Assembly (NCBI GenBank): GCA_051294375.1
Contig: CM119268.1
Coordinates: 4,144,404 to 4,208,403, forward strand
Length of the DNA stretch: 64,000 bases
Direction of reading: 5' to 3'
Source: Paraspadella gotoi
Lineage: Eukaryota; Chaetognatha
Below the pieces are notes generated by a model. It did not search any database, was not told the origin of the DNA, and saw only the letters and a program-made list of their open reading frames with translations. Both the position numbers and the translations under genes were made by a program. Numbering within the stretch: the stretch's first letter is position 1; every line of letters begins with the position of its first letter. Shown here piece after piece: positions 58,845 through 64,000 of the stretch.

Positions 58845-59080
58845 CTAGTAAAGACTGGAGGCGACATGCCGCCCTCCTCCACTCCGCACCAACTCGCAAA
58901 CTCTCCACTTCACGCACTTCCCTCCCCCCTCTCCATCTCCTTCAGCCTCCCCAGGGCCTCCTCTGGGTGAAAGGCCTCGCCCGACGAGAAGGTGAAACTC
59001 GTCTCATTCGGCACAAACAGATTTTTCCATCTTTCACCTTTTCAACCTTCGCTTATCTCGTAACAGTACGACACCAGATG
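58845..59080 (-). other. Candidate exon in the inverted arm
   Basis: On the minus strand the reading HLVSYCYEISEG, a TGA, then RWKNLFVPNETSFTFSSGEA and FHPEEALGRLKEMERG lies in one frame. The copy at 61930-62150 keeps ETSFTF and FHPEEAL but breaks elsewhere. It may be an upstream exon of the membrane protein gene. The frame breaks in both copies leave this unproven. Confidence 0.25.
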
Positions 59081-59554
59081 CTCAGGTTTTTGGAGGGTGA
59101 GGAAGGGTGTAGGCTGGTACTGGAGTGGTGGTTTTGGGGGGTTGAGTTGTGAGGAGTGGTTTGGGGTGGTGGTTCTTGGGTGGTGGTTGGGGGTAATTTC
59201 GATTTTTAGGGTGTAAGATTTTGACGAGCCTGAATGTAAACGCCCTTGAAAGATAAAGGTGACTGACCACTACAACATGTCACAAGTATATATTATCACA
59301 AAGTATATTCACCAATTATTATCTAGTTTTTTAATATTTTTCCTCTCTTAGTGTTTTTTTCCGTACCTTATTATTCTCCATTACTTTTTATCTTTTTTTT
59401 CCTCTGATTTTTTTCTTTTTATTTTGTTCTTCCTTTTTTTTCTTCACACTTTTTTTTCCTTTTGACGAATTCGAATGAAAGTAGGAGAATAAACCGCAAC
59501 AGAATTTTGTTCTCTTTTTTGCAAGAGTTGGTTTCCTGTTCTTGTAGTCGTCCG

Positions 59555-59620
59555 TCGTCCGTCGTCGTCGTCGTTTTCGTTGTAGTCTCTTATCGTCATC
59601 GTCATCGTCGTAGTCCGTTA
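59555..59620 (+). repeat. GTC/ATC triplet run
   Basis: Degenerate CGT/CGTCAT triplets. Confidence 0.8.
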
Positions 59621-60065
59621 TCTTTCCGCGGAAGTTGTTCTATTTGTCACATTATAATTCGTACGTGTGTCGTCCTTTGATCATCATCATATCAGCTTTT
59701 GTCCCGTCATTATTCGGGGTTTTTTTTATCAGTTTTTGATCGTCGGAACAGTTGTTGTTGTATGTTATTGTCTGTTCGTTTAAATTTGTGATTCGTTCAG
59801 CGCGATTGTGTTGTTGTCTGTTGTCTTCAAAAAAAGGTAGAAAAAAAGGCCGGGCAAAAAAACAGTATTCTACGAAATAAAATGGAAAGCAAAATTCATG
59901 AAAAGGATGAAAACGTGAAAAATGAGCTCCGCAATTAATTGTCGAGAAAAACCCCGGAGATGACAAAGGGAGGAAAGGAAAAAATGGGAATAGGAGAAAG
60001 AGGAAAGAAAAGGAGTTAAAGAAAAAGAGGAGAAGGAGCANNNNNNNNNNNNNNNNNNNNNNNNN

Positions 60066-60323
60066 TTTTTTTCTTTCTTCTTCTCCTTCCCCCTCTCTTT
60101 CCTTCCTTCTCCTCTCTTTCTTCCTCTTTTTCCTCTCTTTCTTCCTCTCTTTCTTCCTTTTTTCCTCTCTTTCTTCCTCTCTTTCTTCCTCCCTTTAATC
60201 TTCCCGATCTCTCATCAGATTAACAGTTCATCCCGACCAAATCTCGTCTCGAGGTCGCGACTCAAAAATCTTTCTTCCTCTTTTTCCTCTCTTTCTTCCT
60301 CTTTTCCCTCTCATTCTTCCTCT
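60066..60323 (-). repeat. Isolated contig with the 200-bp purine repeat
   Basis: A 258-bp contig between two 25-N gaps consists of the same repeat unit (core GTCGCGACTCAAAAATC near 60255) in inverted orientation. Confidence 0.75.
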
Positions 60324-60426
60324 NNNNNNNNNNNNNNNNNNNNNNNNNCTTCAGGCTACCTTCAGCGTCGTCAAAATTGTACACCCGCTAAAATCGGAAA
60401 TTACCACCCAACAAGACCACACCCAA

Positions 60427-61818
60427 CTAGTGGTGGTTGTCACCCAAATTTGAACAAGTTTTCAGATATTAATTCACATCTTAGGGAAAATATGTTGTGA
60501 GGTAAAAAAATATAAATTGTACTACTTTTTGTCAAAATTGGTTCAACACCCTTAGTGCTACCCCGCCTAAAGGAGTAAAAAGGCACACCTTTGGGCACAT
60601 TTCGTCAATTGACTGAATCCTAGTCGAGCCAATCCACGTCCCAAAGGCTCTTATTAGTGTGTCCCACTCTTAAGTAACTGATGAGAACATTTTCAGCTTT
60701 CTCATCATTACGCAAGGCCTCACACTACAAGCAGTTACTGTGTGAATGGAGTATACGAGAACAGCAGGCTTTAAACATTTAAACTCAAAAATAAAATTAT
60801 TTCTCTTCAGATCTAATTATTTTTTTTAATATATTATCATTACTAGTAAGAGCCAAAGTGTTCCTATATTTTTAAAGGTGTGCACCACATCCTCGTGTGA
60901 TATTCCTGTACAAAATAATAAAAACATTATTTATCACTATTGTTATTTCATTTCACTTTTTTCGCAGCTTTTAAATCTACAGAGTGTAATTGTGAACATA
61001 CTAATTAGTAGTCGTCTTGCCAACAGTGCAATGGACCCTTAAAATTATCATGTCTAGATTAAATTAAAAACATAATGAGACAAGTAGTGAGATCAGTCCT
61101 ATGGTAAAAATCGCATTCATTCGCGCCGCGATGCTTAGTTTTCATAAAATTTAAAGTTGCATTTAAGTACGGACCTCGCAATGAAAAATTTTAAGAGTTA
61201 TCCACAGTTGCAAGATGGACACTAATAGTATTATGTCACAATAATACTGATAGCATTTAAAAACTGTTTAAAAAAGTACCAGTTTAATATAACAGTAGAT
61301 GATATGTTTTTAATAGCTAGCAGGAGAGTATCCACCAGGACTTGGCACACCTTATTTACAAAAGTAGGACACTTGGACTCCTAACTAATATGATAAGTAT
61401 AATAAAAAAATATGTAGATCTGACGAGAAATGATTTTTATTTTGAGTTCTAAATGGTTTAAAAACCTTGCCGTCGTCTCGATTTATATTCCATCAACAGA
61501 ACTGCCGTGTAGTGTGAGCCTCGTCATGATAGGAGTGCTTAAAAATTTTTACTGCATCTTCCTTAGAGTAGGCGGGCAATTAATACAGATCTCTTTGGAC
61601 AGTGATTGGCTTACTAGGATTCGTCATTGACGCAAAATGTTGCCCAAGCGTGTGCCTTATCCTAGGCGAGAGTTAGGCATCAACGGGTGTTTGAAACCAA
61701 TTTTGACAAAACAGTACGTACAAATTCTTATTTTTTACCTACCACAACATATTTTCCTAGATCCGCATGTGAGATTATTAATCTAAAACTTTTCAATTTG
61801 CGTGTGAACACACCACTA
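60427..61818. mobile_element. hAT-like foldback element (1.39 kb)
   Basis: The element begins CTAGTGGTGG and ends CACCACTA. Arms of about 620 bases (60427-61052 and 61180-61818) are diverged inverted copies around a roughly 125-base loop. It is flanked by the 8-bp direct repeat ACACCCAA (60419-60426 and 61819-61826). The inverted partner at 59160-59190 runs through without it (empty site, TTGGGTGG). An 8-bp target duplication with TAGTGG-type ends fits the hAT superfamily. No transposase frame is present, so it is non-autonomous. Confidence 0.7.
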
Positions 61819-61826
61819 ACACCCAA

Positions 61827-63157
61827 ACACCACCACCCCAAACACTCCTCCAACTCAACCCCCAAACCAGCCACTCCGCAGTACCACCTACACCCCTTCC
61901 CACCCTCCAAAAACCTGAGATCTGAGTGTCGTTGGTCGAGATAAGCGAAGGTTGAGAAGGTTGAAAGATGGAAATTGTTTGTGCGAAGAGACGAGTTTCA
62001 CCTTCTGTCCGGCGAGGCCCTTTCACCCAGAGGAGGCCCTGGTGAGAGGCTCGAAGAAATGGACGATGGGGGGAGGGAATGCGAGTGGAGAAGTTTGCGT
62101 GGGTGCGGAGTGCGAGAGGGCGGCATGTCGCTCAGTCTTACTAGGTTTGGATTTTAATGTTTTATTTTTAAAATTCTCTCTCTTCTTTCTTCTTCAATTT
62201 TGTTTTCCTTATTTCTTTTTCTCTTTTTTCTTCTTTTATTTTCCGTCTCTTTCTTCTTTTCTTTCCTTCTTTTTTTTCTTTTCTTCTTCTCCTTCCCCCT
62301 CTCTTTCCTATCCTTCTCCTCTCTTTTCTCCTCTTTTCCTTCGTCTTTCTTCCTCTCTTTCTTCCTTTTTTCCTTCTCTTCGTTCCTCTCTTTCTTCCTC
62401 TATTTCTCTCTTTCTTCCTCCCTTTAATCTTCCGATGCTCTTCATCAGATTAACAGTTACATTCCCGACCATACTTCGCTCGAGTCGCAGACTTCAAAAA
62501 TCATATTCATTCCTCTTTTTCCTACTCTTTACTTTCCTCTTTCCCTCTAATATTCTTACCTCTTTTATCCTCTCTTTCTTCCTCCCTTTAAATACTTACC
62601 CAATTACATTCATCAGCTAATTAACAGTTCATCCCGACAAAATCTCAGTCTCCCATGAGGAGCCGGTCGCGACTCAAAAATCTTTCTTCCTTCTTTTCCC
62701 TCTTCTTTCTTCCTCTCTTTCTTCCCTTTTTTCCTCTCTGTTCTTCTCTCTTTCTTCCTCTTTTTCTTCTTTCTTCCTCCCTTTAATCTTCCCTCGATTC
62801 TCTCATCAGATTAACAGTTCATCCCGACCAAATCTGTCTCGACACTGGTCGCGACTCAAAAATCTTTCTTCCTCTCTTTTCCTAACGCTTTCTTTCCTCT
62901 TTTTCCTCTCTTTCTTTCCTCCTCTTCTTCCTCTTTTTTCCTCTCTTTCTTCCTCTCGTTTCTTCCTCTATTTCCTTCTCTCTTCCTCCCCTTTAAATCT
63001 TCCCGATCTCTTCTCATCAGATTAACAGTTCATCCCGACCAAATCTCGTCTTGAGGTCGCGACTCAAAAATCTCAGCCTTGAAAAGCGAAACCGAATTTT
63101 GGGCTGAAGAGAAAATTCAAGAATTTAAGAGATTTGGCTGTCGCCTGAATTTGGAAG

Positions 63158-63208
<51 letters not shown>

Positions 63209-63270
63209 CAATATGACAGACAATAGTTTAGTAATAAAATGTTTCTTGTTTAATTAATGAGTTATTGCTC
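61827..63270 (-). repeat. Second large inverted duplication, right arm
   Basis: Reverse complement of 56700-59180 minus the 980-bp insert. It includes the 200-bp purine repeat array (62440-63070) and (GA)n at 63176-63203. Confidence 0.85.
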
Positions 63271-63274
63271 TGTG

Positions 63275-63625
63275 AATCCTGACCTTCATTATAATCAAAG
63301 CTATTTTCTTTATATTTCATAAATAGAAATAATAATTAAAGACAAAAAAAATGAATATTATCATTAACAACAAACTTAAATAAAAAAAATATAATAGTTA
63401 AAATATAAGAAAGAGTTAAATAATTTTCAATAAAAAGTAAAATGTTTGAAAAAGAAGAATTTAAAACAAAAGTGCCGAAAGATGAATTCCCGTCAATGAT
63501 GCACTTTGCGAGTTCACTGTGCCAAAGAAAATGGAAATCTCGCTCCTTCCTACAAAATAGATTCGCCATAAGAAGACATAAAGAAAATCTCCAGATTCGG
63601 AGAACTCAGTCTTTTTAAAAGATAG
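63275..63625. other. AT-rich non-coding DNA
   Basis: No gene or repeat recognised. Confidence 0.6.
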
Positions 63626-63631
63626 AGGTGA

Positions 63632-63645
63632 ATCTCTCTCTCTCT

Positions 63646-63680
<35 letters not shown>
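63632..63680 (+). repeat. (CT)n microsatellite
   Basis: CT tract with one GTGT interruption. Confidence 0.95.
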
Positions 63681-63683
<3 letters not shown>

Positions 63684-63783
63684 AGTTTTTCTCTTTCTTT
63701 TTCACGATTCATCCCATTTAATTCTCAAAAAGTAGTTTGAAGTTACTTAAATTAATGTGTTTCTGTAGTCCATTCGAACTTAC

Positions 63784-63828
63784 TGACCCTTCAGCCACAG
63801 CTGCGCGGCTCAGCCAGTTTATCGCCAT
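63784..63828 (-). CDS. Candidate 45-bp exon
   Basis: On the minus strand, GTGTCTCAG|ATG to GGGTCA|GTAAGT encodes MAINWLSRAAVAEGS in phase 0. Acceptor and donor are both near consensus. It could be an upstream exon of the membrane protein gene on the same strand or of another gene. Confidence 0.35.
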
Positions 63829-64000
63829 CTGAGACACTTTTAATATATTCCAATATGTAATGTTATAGTATACCAGTTTGATACAATTGCTTGTTTCCCC
63901 TGTTTGAATATTATCTAAAACACAAGATGAAAACAATCGACTTTTCCCAAAGCAGAATCATGCTGACTGACATCATACCTAATTCTTATGACGTCTTAGC

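Larger units (their letters stand above)
56700..59240 (+). repeat. Second large inverted duplication, left arm
   Basis: Parts 56700-56877, 57858-59180 and 59185-59240 are the reverse complement of sequence in 60349-63270. The arm contains a roughly 200-bp tandem repeat, a candidate exon and a 980-bp insert absent from the other arm. Confidence 0.85.

Overview
The window looks like nuclear DNA of an invertebrate animal. It carries spliced genes with GT-AG introns, a SID-1/SIDT family gene (animal dsRNA transport), TATA-type promoters, a tRNA-derived SINE, a gypsy-like LTR and hAT-like and TA-flanked DNA elements. Simple repeats are very dense: (GA/CT)n, (AAAG)n, (GAC)n, pentanucleotides and purine or pyrimidine minisatellites. 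That density resembles crustacean genomes, but the species cannot be fixed from the sequence. Seventeen N gaps (10 to 942 bases) and many single-base indels between internal duplicates show a scaffold with residual sequence errors, so frameshifts and stops need care.

Layout. About 0.5-9.9 kb is a large inverted duplication of AT-rich non-coding DNA around two 25-N gaps. At 10.0-13.1 kb lies the SID-1-like gene (+ strand), identified across four exons. At 13.1-23 kb there are microsatellites, GAC islands, a TCACGTGA cluster, a CAATA/CGATA array, a dispersed repeat and a TG...CA LTR. At 23.5-25.8 kb there is a small five-exon secreted cysteine-rich gene (+), recovered by joining phase-compatible exons. 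At 25.8-26.6 kb lies a pair of hairpin-rich 254-bp units. At 27-37 kb there are minisatellites (a GAGGCGCC 65-mer, a GGAATGCC array), a 1.6-kb direct duplication and a 94-bp near-perfect hairpin.

At 38.3-56.1 kb a multi-exon gene for a single-pass membrane protein runs on the minus strand. Seven exons from 54.1 to 38.3 kb join in phase, and probable upstream exons reach 56.1 kb and perhaps 59-64 kb. Its introns hold a SINE, a 62-bp pyrimidine minisatellite, a tRNA-Asp relic, a phased CRE cluster and an 808-bp tandem duplication of the transmembrane exon. At 56.7-63.3 kb a second inverted duplication carries two opposed insertion polymorphisms: a 980-bp TA-flanked insert in the left arm and a 1.39-kb hAT-like foldback element with an 8-bp target duplication in the right arm.

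The genes show no operon-like relationship. The SID-1-like protein would act in membranes on dsRNA or lipid, the 24-kb product would be secreted, and the minus-strand product would sit in the plasma membrane. The strongest caution is that both inverted duplications flank scaffold gaps and may be unmerged haplotypes.
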